This document shows, one piece after another, positions 6,541 to 13,111 of a DNA stretch of 23,724 nucleotides. The stretch is from assembly GCA_045599305.1 (NCBI GenBank), contig JAZRVU010000016.1:1-23724 (forward strand), read 5' to 3'. Source of the stretch: SIG588 sp045599305. GTDB taxonomy: Bacteria; Bacillota; Clostridia; Oscillospirales; Acutalibacteraceae. The notes under the pieces are model-generated. The model was not told the origin of the DNA. It ran no database searches and saw nothing but the letters and a program-made list of their open reading frames with translations. The position numbers and the translations under genes were made by a program. Each line of letters starts with the position of its first letter. The first letter of the stretch is position 1.

Positions 6541-7737
6541 ATGGAATACGTATTTTCCGACAAGATCGCCAACCTCTCCCCCTCGGCGATCCGTGAGATC
6601 CTCAAATACACCATCGACCCCGAGGTGATCTCGCTGGCGGCGGGCAACCCCGCGCCCGAGGCGTTTCCCACCGAGGCGGTCACGGATATCACCGCCCGCA
6701 TTTTTGCCGAGCGCCCGATCGATGCGCTGCAATACAGCATCACCGAAGGGTACCCCGCCCTGCGCAACCGTCTGAAAGCCTATATGGCAGAAAAGCACGC
6801 GGCTTTCCGTGAAGAACAGGACGAGCTCATCATCACGAGCGGTGCGCAGCAGGTGATGGAACTGGCGGTGAAGGTGCTCTGCAATCCTGGCGATGTGATC
6901 ATCTGCGAGGCGCCCAGCTTCATCGGCTCGCTCAACTCCTTCCGCTCGCTGGGCGCGAAACTGGTGGGCGTCCCCATGGAAGCGGACGGCATGGATATCG
7001 CCGCACTTGAAAAGGCCCTTGCCGAAAACACCAACGCCCGGTTCATCTACACCATCCCCAATTTTCAGAATCCGACCGGCGTCACCATGAGTATGGAAAA
7101 GCGGCGCGCGGTTTATGCACTGGCCAAGCGGTACGGCGTGCTGGTGCTGGAGGACAACCCCTACGGCGACCTGCGTTTTGAGGGGGAACACATCCCCGCC
7201 ATCAAGTCACTGGACGAGGATGGCATCGTGCTGTACGCCGGCACGTTTTCGAAGGTGCTCTCCCCCGGTCTGCGCGTGGGCTACGCCATCGGCCCCAAGC
7301 CCGTCATCGCCAAAATGGTGGTGGCCAAGCAGGGCGAAGACGTGCACACCCCCATCCTCTCGCAGATGATCTGCGATGAGTTCATGGGCGCGGTGGATTA
7401 CGAAGCGCACCTCAAGGGGCTTCAGGACATCTACCGTCACAAGGCGTCGCTGATGTGCCGCCTGCTCGACGAGCATCTGGTGGCCGCCGGCATTTGCTAC
7501 CGTCCCATTCAGGGCGGCCTGTTCATCTGGTGCGACCTGCCCGCCGGTGCGGATATGCTCACCTTCTGCTCGCGTGCCGTGCAGGAGAAAAAGGTCGCGG
7601 TGGTACCGGGCAGCGCCTTCTCCGTGGGCGATGAGGAGTGTCGTTCCTTCCGTGTGAACTTCTCCACCCCCACCAACGAGGCAATGACCCGCGGCGTGGC
7701 ACGACTGGGCGAATTCGCCCGTGAATTCCTGAAATAA
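6541..7737 (+). CDS. PLP-dependent aminotransferase, class I/II (2-aminoadipate/aromatic type)
   Basis: A 398-residue fold-type I aminotransferase acting with pyridoxal phosphate in the cytosol. The N-terminal SLAAGNPAPEAFP, the IPNFQNPTG segment (residues around 172-180), the EDNPYGDLRF segment and the cofactor lysine in GTFSKVLSPGLRVGY (Lys238) place it with the LysN/MocR-like clade that includes 2-aminoadipate and aromatic aminotransferases. No N-terminal GntR DNA-binding domain is present, so it is an enzyme rather than a MocR regulator. The start at 6541 has AAGGA about 10 bases upstream; an ATG at 6534 is out of frame. The substrate is uncertain; the neighbouring trpS and ilvE make amino-acid metabolism likely. 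No clear terminator follows, apart from the hairpin that opens the trpS leader. Confidence 0.88.
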   Translation: MEYVFSDKIANLSPSAIREILKYTIDPEVISLAAGNPAPEAFPTEAVTDITARIFAERPIDALQYSITEGYPALRNRLKAYMAEKHAAFREEQDELIITSGAQQVMELAVKVLCNPGDVIICEAPSFIGSLNSFRSLGAKLVGVPMEADGMDIAALEKALAENTNARFIYTIPNFQNPTGVTMSMEKRRAVYALAKRYGVLVLEDNPYGDLRFEGEHIPAIKSLDEDGIVLYAGTFSKVLSPGLRVGYAIGPKPVIAKMVVAKQGEDVHTPILSQMICDEFMGAVDYEAHLKGLQDIYRHKASLMCRLLDEHLVAAGICYRPIQGGLFIWCDLPAGADMLTFCSRAVQEKKVAVVPGSAFSVGDEECRSFRVNFSTPTNEAMTRGVARLGEFAREFLK

Positions 7738-7740
7738 GGC

Positions 7741-7769
7741 TTGACAACCCGGCACGATTGACGTATACT
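7741..7769 (+). promoter_or_regulatory. Promoter of the trpS leader
   Basis: TTGACA (7741-7746), a 17-base spacer and TATACT (7764-7769) form a near-consensus sigma-A promoter directly after the aminotransferase stop codon. The transcript should start near 7776 and carry a leader of about 300 bases. Confidence 0.85.
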
Positions 7770-7775
7770 GGTACA

Positions 7776-8043
7776 AACCGTTGAAAAAGCGGAAGTAGGC
7801 TTCGCCGCTTTTCTCCAGAGAGCTGCCGGCGGTGGGATGGCAGCGAAAATGCGAAGTTGAATGGGCTTTTGAGGGCGATCGGAAACGCCGTGCGGCGGAG
7901 TATGAGAGACGGAGCAGGCACTCCGTGAACAAAGGCCGGCATATATGTGTATGCACAAAGTGGGCGCGCAAGCGTCAAGCCGGGTGGCACCGCAGGAATC
8001 AGAAGATCCTGTCCCAGCAAATCAACGGGACAGGATCTTTTTA
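7776..8043 (+). promoter_or_regulatory. Tryptophan-specific T-box leader
   Basis: The leader has the parts of a T-box riboswitch. Stem I runs from about 7784 to 7870: AAAAGC pairs with GCTTTT, then an internal loop has AGTA on the 5' side and GAA-TGG-G on the 3' side. Further out come an AGAGAG motif (about 7817) and a CTGCC/GGCAG stem with a GGTGGGAT-type distal loop. The codon in the specifier position is TGG (7862-7864), i.e. Trp, agreeing with the downstream gene. The T-box sequence GGGTGGCACCGCAGG (7982-7996) precedes an antiterminator (CAGGA pairs with TCCTG) and then a terminator. Uncharged tRNA-Trp would stabilise the antiterminator and allow trpS expression. The pairing is worked out by eye. 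Confidence 0.92.
8004..8042 (+). terminator. Regulated terminator of the trpS T-box
   Basis: AGATCCTGTCCC (8004-8015) pairs with GGGACAGGATCT (8027-8038), followed by TTTTT. The 5' arm also takes part in the T-box antiterminator. Unusually, a third copy of the arm, ATCCTGTCCC, lies downstream at 8045-8054 and could pair with the 3' arm in the read-through state. Confidence 0.9.
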
Positions 8044-8075
8044 TATCCTGTCCCCCGTGAAGGGAGAAAAAATAT

Positions 8076-9098
8076 ATGTCAACAGAAACGATCGCGGCCG
8101 AGATGCCGCGTAAAAAACGGATGCTCAGCTGCATCCAGCCCACCGGCATCCCCACGCTGGGCAACTATCTGGGTGCCCTGAAAAACTGGGTCGACCTGCA
8201 GGATGAGTTCGACGGCGCCTTTGCGGTGGCCGATCTGCACGCCATCACCGTGCGGCAGGAGCCGGCCAAGCTGCGCCGGCAGATCACCGAAATGTTCGCC
8301 CTGCTGCTGGCTATCGGCCTTGACCCGGAAAAGTGCCTGCTGTTCGTGCAGTCGCAGGTGCCCGCCCACACCGAAATGAACTGGCTGCTCGCCTGCAACA
8401 CCCAGTTCGGTGAGCTTTCCCGCATGACGCAGTTCAAGGACAAATCTCAAAAGCACGCCGACAATGTCAACGCCGGCCTGTTCACCTACCCCGTGCTGAT
8501 GGCGGCGGATATCCTGCTCTATCAGCCGGATTATGTGCCCGTGGGCGCCGATCAGAAGCAGCATTGCGAACTGGCCCGTGATATCGCCACCCGCGTGAAC
8601 GGCCAGTACGGCAACGTGTTCACCGTGCCGGAGCCCTATATCATGAAGTCGGGTGCCCGGGTGCGCTCGCTGCAGAATCCGCTGGTGAAAATGTCGAAAT
8701 CGGACGAAAACCAGAATGCGTTCATCTCGCTGCAGGACGACCGCGACACCGTCATCCGCAAGTTCAAGCGTGCCGTCACCGACAGCGATGCCGAGGTGCG
8801 GTATGCCGAGGGCAAGGACGGCATCAATAACCTGATGGAGATCTACGCCGCCGCCACCGGCAAGGACTTTGCCGCCATCGAGCAGGAATTCGCCGGCCGC
8901 GGCTACGGCGATTTCAAACTGGCCGTGGGCGAAGCGGTGGCCGATATGCTCGCCCCCATCCAGGAGCGATTCGCCACCTTCATGGGCGACAAGGCACAGC
9001 TCGAAGCGCTGATGCGCTCCGGCGCCGAAACGGCACAGCACTTTGCCGCACGCTCGGTGCAGAAGCTGAAAAAGAAAATGGGCTTCGTGATCCTTTAA
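8076..9098 (+). CDS. trpS: Tryptophanyl-tRNA synthetase
   Basis: A 340-residue class Ic synthetase, a usual length for bacterial TrpRS. PTGIPTLGNYLGAL (22-35) carries the HIGH-equivalent TLGN, and KMSKSDEN (205-212) is the catalytic loop. ADLHA, MAADILLY and GADQKQH segments are typical of TrpRS. It charges tRNA-Trp in the cytosol. The ATG at 8076 has AGGGAG about 9 bases upstream and follows the T-box terminator, so expression should rise when charged tRNA-Trp runs low. The protein begins with about 14 residues before the usual family start (KRMLSCIQPTG), a mild N-terminal extension. The gene is convergent with ilvE and ends at a shared terminator. Confidence 0.97.
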   Translation: MSTETIAAEMPRKKRMLSCIQPTGIPTLGNYLGALKNWVDLQDEFDGAFAVADLHAITVRQEPAKLRRQITEMFALLLAIGLDPEKCLLFVQSQVPAHTEMNWLLACNTQFGELSRMTQFKDKSQKHADNVNAGLFTYPVLMAADILLYQPDYVPVGADQKQHCELARDIATRVNGQYGNVFTVPEPYIMKSGARVRSLQNPLVKMSKSDENQNAFISLQDDRDTVIRKFKRAVTDSDAEVRYAEGKDGINNLMEIYAAATGKDFAAIEQEFAGRGYGDFKLAVGEAVADMLAPIQERFATFMGDKAQLEALMRSGAETAQHFAARSVQKLKKKMGFVIL

Positions 9099-9106
9099 CG
9101 ATCAAA

Positions 9107-9145
9107 AAACCGCCCCGGTTTTCGTCCAGAAGACCGGGGCGGTTT
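9107..9145. terminator. Bidirectional terminator between trpS and ilvE
   Basis: AAACCGCCCCGGT (9107-9119) and ACCGGGGCGGTTT (9133-9145) form a perfect 13-bp stem around a 13-base loop, with A-runs on the left and T-runs on the right. It serves both convergent genes. Confidence 0.92.
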
Positions 9146-9157
9146 TGTATTGCTCTC

Positions 9158-10183
9158 TTATTTGATCTCGCAGATCCAGCCCTTGGGGGCTTCGATACGA
9201 CCCATCTGGATGCCGGTGAGGGTATCGTAGAGTTTCTGGGTCACGGGACCCATCTTCTCCATACCGGCCGGGAAAGCGATCTCACGGCCGTGGTCGACGA
9301 TCTTGCCGACAGGCGAGATGACCGCCGCGGTGCCGCACAGGCCGCACTCGGCGAAATCGGCGACCTCGGAGAGTGCCACGGGACGTTCCTCCACTTCCAT
9401 GCCCAGATATTCCTTCGCCACCACCATGAGCGAGCGGCGGGTGATGGAGGGCAGGATGCTGTTCGACTTGGGCGTGACGAACTTGTTATCCTTGGTGATA
9501 AAGATGATGTTGGCGCCGCCGGTCTCCTCGATGTAGGTGCGGGTGCCGGGATCGAGGTAGAGGTTCTCGTCATAGCCCTGCTCGTGTGCATCCACGATGT
9601 TATAAAGGCTCATGGCATAGTTCAGGCCGGCCTTGATGTGACCGGTGCCGCAGGGAGCCGCACGGTCGAGATCGCTGATGCGGATGGTAATCGGCTTCAC
9701 GCCGCCCTTGAAATACGGGCCGACGGGCGTGACCAGAATACGGAACTGATATTCATTGGCGGGTTTCACACCGATGACGGGGTCGGAGCCGAACATATAC
9801 GGACGGACATAAAGCGTGGCACCGGAGCCGAACGGCGGCACATATGCCGCATTGGCAGAAACGACCTTCTGCACGGCATCGAGGAACCGCTCCTTCGGGA
9901 ACACGGGCATACGCAGACGGATGGCCGACTGCTCCATGCGCTCGGCGTTCAGGTCGGGACGGAAGGTGACGATGCGGCCGTCCTCGGTGGTGTAGGCCTT
10001 CAGGCCCTCGAAGCAGGTCTGCGCATACTGCAGCACGCCCGCGCACTCGTTGATGACCACGTTGGCATCGGTGGTGAGCTCGCCGTCGTCCCATGCGCCG
10101 TCCTTAAAGTTGGAGACATAGCGGTAATCGGTCTTGGTATAGCCGAAACCGAGGCTGCCCCATTCGATATTTTTCTTTTCCAT
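9158..10183 (-). CDS. ilvE: Branched-chain amino-acid aminotransferase
   Basis: A 341-residue fold-type IV PLP enzyme that interconverts leucine, isoleucine and valine with their 2-oxo acids in the cytosol. Typical segments are CFEGLKAY (57-64), RPDLNAERM, LYVRPYMFG, the cofactor lysine in GTGHIKAGLNYA (Lys184) and the late EETGGANI and CGTAAVISPVG motifs. The length fits the BCAT family. The frame is open another 31 codons upstream, but that stretch overlaps the promoter, so I choose the ATG at 10183, with AAGGA a rather distant 12 bases away. The ATG at 10194-10192 is out of frame. The gene has its own promoter, with a dyad over the -10, and lies downstream of spmAB on the same strand without a clear terminator between. 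Confidence 0.95.
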   Translation of the reverse strand: MEKKNIEWGSLGFGYTKTDYRYVSNFKDGAWDDGELTTDANVVINECAGVLQYAQTCFEGLKAYTTEDGRIVTFRPDLNAERMEQSAIRLRMPVFPKERFLDAVQKVVSANAAYVPPFGSGATLYVRPYMFGSDPVIGVKPANEYQFRILVTPVGPYFKGGVKPITIRISDLDRAAPCGTGHIKAGLNYAMSLYNIVDAHEQGYDENLYLDPGTRTYIEETGGANIIFITKDNKFVTPKSNSILPSITRRSLMVVAKEYLGMEVEERPVALSEVADFAECGLCGTAAVISPVGKIVDHGREIAFPAGMEKMGPVTQKLYDTLTGIQMGRIEAPKGWICEIK

Positions 10184-10223
10184 AGTGATGTCATATCCTT
10201 TCCGATATACAATACTATGTGAT

Positions 10224-10252
10224 ATTTTATCACAACCTGCGCGGCAATTCAA
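10224..10252 (-). promoter_or_regulatory. Promoter of ilvE with a dyad on the -10
   Basis: On the minus strand TTGAAT (10252-10247), a 17-base spacer and TAAAAT (10229-10224) form a good sigma-A promoter. A perfect 17-base palindrome, TGTGATATTTTATCACA (10218-10234), is centred on the -10 and could block polymerase when bound. The binding protein is unknown. Confidence 0.72.
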
Positions 10253-10292
10253 GCCTTTAAAGAGATAAAAATTCACTTTTTTTCGCTGCAGC

Positions 10293-10814
10293 TTATATGC
10301 AGAACAGCCGCACCGTCAGCGCCGCCAGCACCATGCCGGTCAGATCCCCCGCCACGGCGGCCGGCAGTGCCCGGTCGGTACGGCGCACCCCCACCGCTCC
10401 GAAATACACCGTCAGCGTATAAAATGTCGTTTCGGTGGAACTTTGCAGCACGCAGGCGACCTGCCCCGCCAAACTGTCCGCCCCCTGCTCGGCCATCAGC
10501 TGACGCAGGGCGACCAGTGAGCCGCTGCCCGAAAAGGGACGCAGCAGCGCGAGCGGCAGCACCTCGGCCGGAAAGCCCAGCCACTGCGCCGCGGGGCGCA
10601 GCCACCCCACCAGAAGATCGGTGAAGCCGCTGGCGCGCAGCACCCCCACGGCGGTGATCAGCGCCACGAGCGTCGGCAGCACCCGTGCCGCCGACCGCAG
10701 CCCCTCCCCGGCGCCGATGCAGAATTCATCAAAGGACGGCACCCGCCGTACCGCCGCCGCGATCAGGATCGCGGCCACAAAAAGCGGCACCACCCACGCC
10801 GTGACCGCGCTCAC
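10293..10814 (-). CDS. spmB: Spore maturation protein B
   Basis: A 173-residue hydrophobic membrane protein; B. subtilis SpmB is about 178 residues. RPFSGSGSLVAL and the STETTFYTLTVYFGAVG segment are family hallmarks of this nucleoside-recognition-type domain. SpmA and SpmB are needed for full dehydration and heat resistance of the spore core in Bacillus; the transported solute is not firmly known. The frame is open much further upstream inside spmA, but the proper start is GTG 10814, which overlaps the spmA stop as GTGA and has GGGGGAG three bases before it. This predicts translational coupling with spmA. Its presence indicates a spore former, or a descendant of one. Confidence 0.92.
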   Translation of the reverse strand: MSAVTAWVVPLFVAAILIAAAVRRVPSFDEFCIGAGEGLRSAARVLPTLVALITAVGVLRASGFTDLLVGWLRPAAQWLGFPAEVLPLALLRPFSGSGSLVALRQLMAEQGADSLAGQVACVLQSSTETTFYTLTVYFGAVGVRRTDRALPAAVAGDLTGMVLAALTVRLFCI

Positions 10815-11392
10815 CGTCTCCCCCGTCCGCCGCACAGCCGCGCCACCGTGACCGCGGCAACAGCCGACCCCAGCGAGGTGACCCACACCGCCGGCAGGAT
10901 CTGCAGCGGTGCCGCCGAGCCGGCTTCCGCCCGCAGCGCCGCCACCGTGGTGGGGAGCAGCTGCACCGAAGCCGTGTTCAGCACCGCAAACACCACCATG
11001 TCCCGCGTGGCACGGTCGGGATGCGGATTTTCCCGCTGCAGGCAGGACATCGCTTTCAGCCCGAAGGGGGTGGCGGCATTGCCGAGCCCCAGCACGTTGG
11101 CCGCCACGTTCATGGAAATGGCGCGGCCGGTCTCGCCCTGCGCGTCCAACCCCGGAAACAGCAGCCGCATGACGGGTGACAGCATCCGGCACAGCCCCGC
11201 CGTGATCCCCGCCTTGTCCGCCACGCGCAGAAAGCCGCTCCACAGACACATGGCGCCGCCCAGCGTCAGCATGAGGGTGACCGCCTCACCCCCGCCCGCG
11301 ATCAGCGCGGCGCTCACATCCGGCATACGTCCGGTCACCCCCGCCGTGACGATCCCCAAAAGCAACAGAACGATCCAAAGCACATTCAGCAC
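10811..11392 (-). CDS. spmA: Spore maturation protein A
   Basis: A 193-residue polytopic membrane protein; B. subtilis SpmA is about 196 residues. It contains GGAMCLWSGFLRVADKAG and the conserved NVAANVLGLGNAATPFGLKAM segment (long motif around residues 94-114), with hydrophobic spans at about 3-22, 37-55 and near the C-terminus. It acts with SpmB during spore-core maturation. The start is GTG 11392 with GGAGG 7 bases upstream. It is the first gene of spmA-spmB, and divergent from abrB. No sigma-A promoter was evident in the 150-base gap on this strand, which would fit a sporulation sigma factor, but I could not identify one with confidence. Confidence 0.93.
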   Translation of the reverse strand: MLNVLWIVLLLLGIVTAGVTGRMPDVSAALIAGGGEAVTLMLTLGGAMCLWSGFLRVADKAGITAGLCRMLSPVMRLLFPGLDAQGETGRAISMNVAANVLGLGNAATPFGLKAMSCLQRENPHPDRATRDMVVFAVLNTASVQLLPTTVAALRAEAGSAAPLQILPAVWVTSLGSAVAAVTVARLCGGRGRR

Positions 11393-11462
11393 AGTGATCC
11401 CTCCCGACGATCAAAAAACGACAAAAATTTACATTTTTTTGAAAAAACAGGGCGTTATTGCA

Positions 11463-11491
11463 TTGACAAATGTCGAAATACTTGATATAAC
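11463..11491 (+). promoter_or_regulatory. Promoter of abrB
   Basis: TTGACA (11463-11468), a 17-base spacer and TATAAC (11486-11491) make a near-consensus promoter about 50 bases before the abrB start. AbrB-type proteins often repress their own genes, and the AT-rich sequence around this promoter would suit such binding. Confidence 0.8.
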
Positions 11492-11542
11492 AAAAAAAAC
11501 ATCTGAAATTTCGGTCAGCCAAACCGTAAGGAGGATATAAAA

Positions 11543-11785
11543 ATGAAGTCCACCGGAATCGTTCGCCAGCTCGACGACCTCGGCCGCATCGTGATCCCCA
11601 TCGAACTGCGCCGCAAGATCGGCATTGAAGCACGCGATTATGTAGAGATCTACGCCGAAAACAATTGCGCCATTCTGAAAAAGTATGAGACCTCCTGCAT
11701 TTATTGCGGCAGCACCCATAACCTTCTCGATTTCCACGGCCACCACATCTGCGACAAATGCGTCAAGGAGATCAAAGCGCTGTAA
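11543..11785 (+). CDS. AbrB-family transition-state regulator with C-terminal zinc knuckle
   Basis: An 80-residue protein. Residues 1-47 form the AbrB/SpoVT swapped-hairpin DNA-binding domain (STGIVRQLDDLGRIVIPIEL, ending in AILKKYE). The tail has CIYC (52-55) and CDKC (70-73), a Cys4 knuckle usual in clostridial AbrB homologues but absent from B. subtilis AbrB. Such proteins control the change from growth to stationary phase and sporulation. AAGGAGG lies 8 bases before the ATG. It is transcribed away from spmAB across a shared AT-rich gap, so it could influence both units; that is inference. I do not use the symbol abrB formally because several paralogues are common in Clostridia. Confidence 0.93.
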   Translation: MKSTGIVRQLDDLGRIVIPIELRRKIGIEARDYVEIYAENNCAILKKYETSCIYCGSTHNLLDFHGHHICDKCVKEIKAL

Positions 11786-11829
11786 GCGCCGCCATACCAT
11801 ATAAAAAAACGCCGAGCGTAAAATTTCAC

Positions 11830-11858
11830 TTGTAAACGGCTCCTTTTTGTGTTATGCT
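11830..11858 (+). promoter_or_regulatory. Promoter of ddh
   Basis: TTGTAA (11830-11835), a 17-base spacer and TATGCT (11853-11858) form an acceptable sigma-A promoter 28 bases before the ddh ATG. It overlaps an in-frame ATG at 11847, which argues for the later start. Confidence 0.6.
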
Positions 11859-11885
11859 AACAGGCAGAAAGGAAGGGAACCGCAC

Positions 11886-12869
11886 ATGAGTTTACGTATC
11901 GGCATTTTTGGTTACGGGAATCTCGGACGAGGGGTGGAACTGGCCATCCGGCAAAATCCGGACACCGTGCTCACCGCTGTTTTCACCCGGCGCGATCCCG
12001 CCACGGTGCACACCGTGGGAGACGTGCCTGTTCTTCCGGCCGATGAAGCGGCCGCGTGGGTCGACCGTATCGACGTGATGATCCTCTGCGGCGGCAGCGC
12101 TACCGATCTGCCGGTGCAGACACCGCAGTTGGCCGCCCTGTTCAATGTAGTGGACAGTTTTGACACCCACGCCAACATCCCGCAGCATTTTGCCACGGTG
12201 AATGCGGCGGCCGCCGCCGCCGGCAATGTGGCACTGATCTCCGCCGGCTGGGATCCCGGTCTCTTTTCCCTTGCGCGTGTCTGTTCCGCGGCGGTACTGC
12301 CGCAGGGCGAATGTTACACCTTCTGGGGCAAGGGCGTCAGTCAGGGGCACTCCGACGCCATCCGCCGCATCGCCGGTGTGAAAAACGCCAAGCAGTACAC
12401 CATTCCCGTCCCGGCCGCAGTGGATGCGGTACGCGGCGGCGAGACGCCCGTCCTCACCACGCGGCAGAAGCACACCCGCGAATGCTTTGTGGTGGCCGAG
12501 GAGGGCGCCGACCGTGCCCGCATCGAGCGGGAGATCGTCACCATGCCGCACTATTTTGACGAATATGACACCACGGTGCATTTCATCGACGAGGCAACCT
12601 TCGCACGTGATCACGCCGGTATGCCGCACGGCGGCTGCGTGATCCGCAGCGGCAAAACGGGCGAGCAAAACGAGCACACCGATGTGATCGAATACAGCCT
12701 CAAGCTCGACTCTAACCCCGAGTTCACCGCCGGTGTGCTGGTGGCCTGCGCGCGTGCCGTTGCCCGGTTCGCCGAAAACGGGCAAAGCGGCTGCAAAACC
12801 ATCCTCGATGTGCCGCCGGCCTATTTCTCCCCCCTTTCGGGCGAAGAACTGCGCCGCCAATATCTGTAA
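11886..12869 (+). CDS. ddh: meso-Diaminopimelate dehydrogenase
   Basis: A 327-residue NADPH-dependent enzyme; Corynebacterium Ddh is 320 residues. It converts tetrahydrodipicolinate plus ammonia directly to meso-diaminopimelate for lysine and peptidoglycan, bypassing the multi-step acylated routes. It shows the Rossmann GYGNLGRG (9-16), the VDSFDTHANIP segment, SAGWDPGLFS with following GKGVSQGHSDA, and a conserved HTRECFVV stretch. The ATG at 11886 has AAGGAAGGG about 9 bases upstream. It is a single-gene unit with its own promoter and terminator. Ddh occurs patchily in bacteria, so horizontal acquisition in this clade is possible, although base use looks native. Confidence 0.95.
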   Translation: MSLRIGIFGYGNLGRGVELAIRQNPDTVLTAVFTRRDPATVHTVGDVPVLPADEAAAWVDRIDVMILCGGSATDLPVQTPQLAALFNVVDSFDTHANIPQHFATVNAAAAAAGNVALISAGWDPGLFSLARVCSAAVLPQGECYTFWGKGVSQGHSDAIRRIAGVKNAKQYTIPVPAAVDAVRGGETPVLTTRQKHTRECFVVAEEGADRARIEREIVTMPHYFDEYDTTVHFIDEATFARDHAGMPHGGCVIRSGKTGEQNEHTDVIEYSLKLDSNPEFTAGVLVACARAVARFAENGQSGCKTILDVPPAYFSPLSGEELRRQYL

Positions 12870-12996
12870 CGTCTGCGGGAGTGCCGTGTGAACGGTGCTC
12901 CCGCTCTTTTTCCGCCACCCGCATCCGGCAAAACCGGCAGACCTGCTCCCCCTCCGGCACAGGCGACCCGCACATCACACAGGTGTTTTCCGCCAT
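12724..12996 (-). CDS. Small zinc-ribbon protein, overlapping the ddh end antisense (doubtful)
   Basis: From ATG 12996 the first 30 or so residues read like a genuine zinc ribbon: MAENTCVMCGSPVPEGEQVC, then RFC, i.e. C-x2-C ... C-x2-C with the 'IPEGxQVC' theme of many small clostridial and phage proteins. AGGGGGTG lies about 6 bases upstream. Past about residue 35 the frame runs through the ddh terminator and back into the ddh coding strand, and its sequence becomes Arg/His-rich as expected of an antisense frame; the stop is only at 12724. Either the gene has lost its own stop and is decaying, or it ends in a non-functional tail. A short gene of 35-45 residues is what I would have expected. 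Confidence 0.35.
   Translation of the reverse strand: MAENTCVMCGSPVPEGEQVCRFCRMRVAEKEREHRSHGTPADVTDIGGAVLRPKGGRNRPAAHRGWFCSRFARFRRTGQRHARRPPAHRR
12875..12911 (+). terminator. Intrinsic terminator of ddh
   Basis: GCGGGAG (12875-12881) pairs with CTCCCGC (12898-12904), extended by CCG/CGG after a small internal mismatch, then TCTTTTT. It starts six bases after the ddh stop. Confidence 0.85.
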
Positions 12997-13062
12997 ACGC
13001 ACACCCCCTGCCAATATATTTCCCGCCGCCGTCGAAAATACCATTCCGGCACAAAAGAAATC

Positions 13063-13091
13063 GCCCCAAAAGCCGAAAAGACTTTTGGGGC
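13063..13091 (-). terminator. Intrinsic terminator of the MacB-like transporter gene
   Basis: GCCCCAAAAG (13063-13072) and CTTTTGGGGC (13082-13091) form a perfect 10-bp stem around a 9-base loop. On the minus strand it is followed by GATTTCTTTTG. It lies about 20 bases after the stop of the 13112-15808 gene. Confidence 0.78.
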
Positions 13092-13111
13092 AATTTGGAT
13101 TTTAACGGCTG

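Noticed and set aside
7784..7815. Hairpin AAAAGCGG/CCGCTTTT as a terminator of the aminotransferase gene
   Set aside because: It lies after the trpS promoter and its sequence is used by Stem I of the T-box (AAAAGC with GCTTTT at 7865-7870). A dual role is possible but not needed.
10218..10234. The palindrome TGTGA...TCACA as a CRP site
   Set aside because: The spacing is 7 bases, whereas CRP sites have 6. The site lies on the -10, and cAMP-CRP control is not expected in Clostridia.
10293..11249. spmB as a 318-codon gene with a long N-terminal extension
   Set aside because: The extra 145 codons are the shifted frame of spmA. GTG 10814 gives the family length, a GTGA overlap and a ribosome site.
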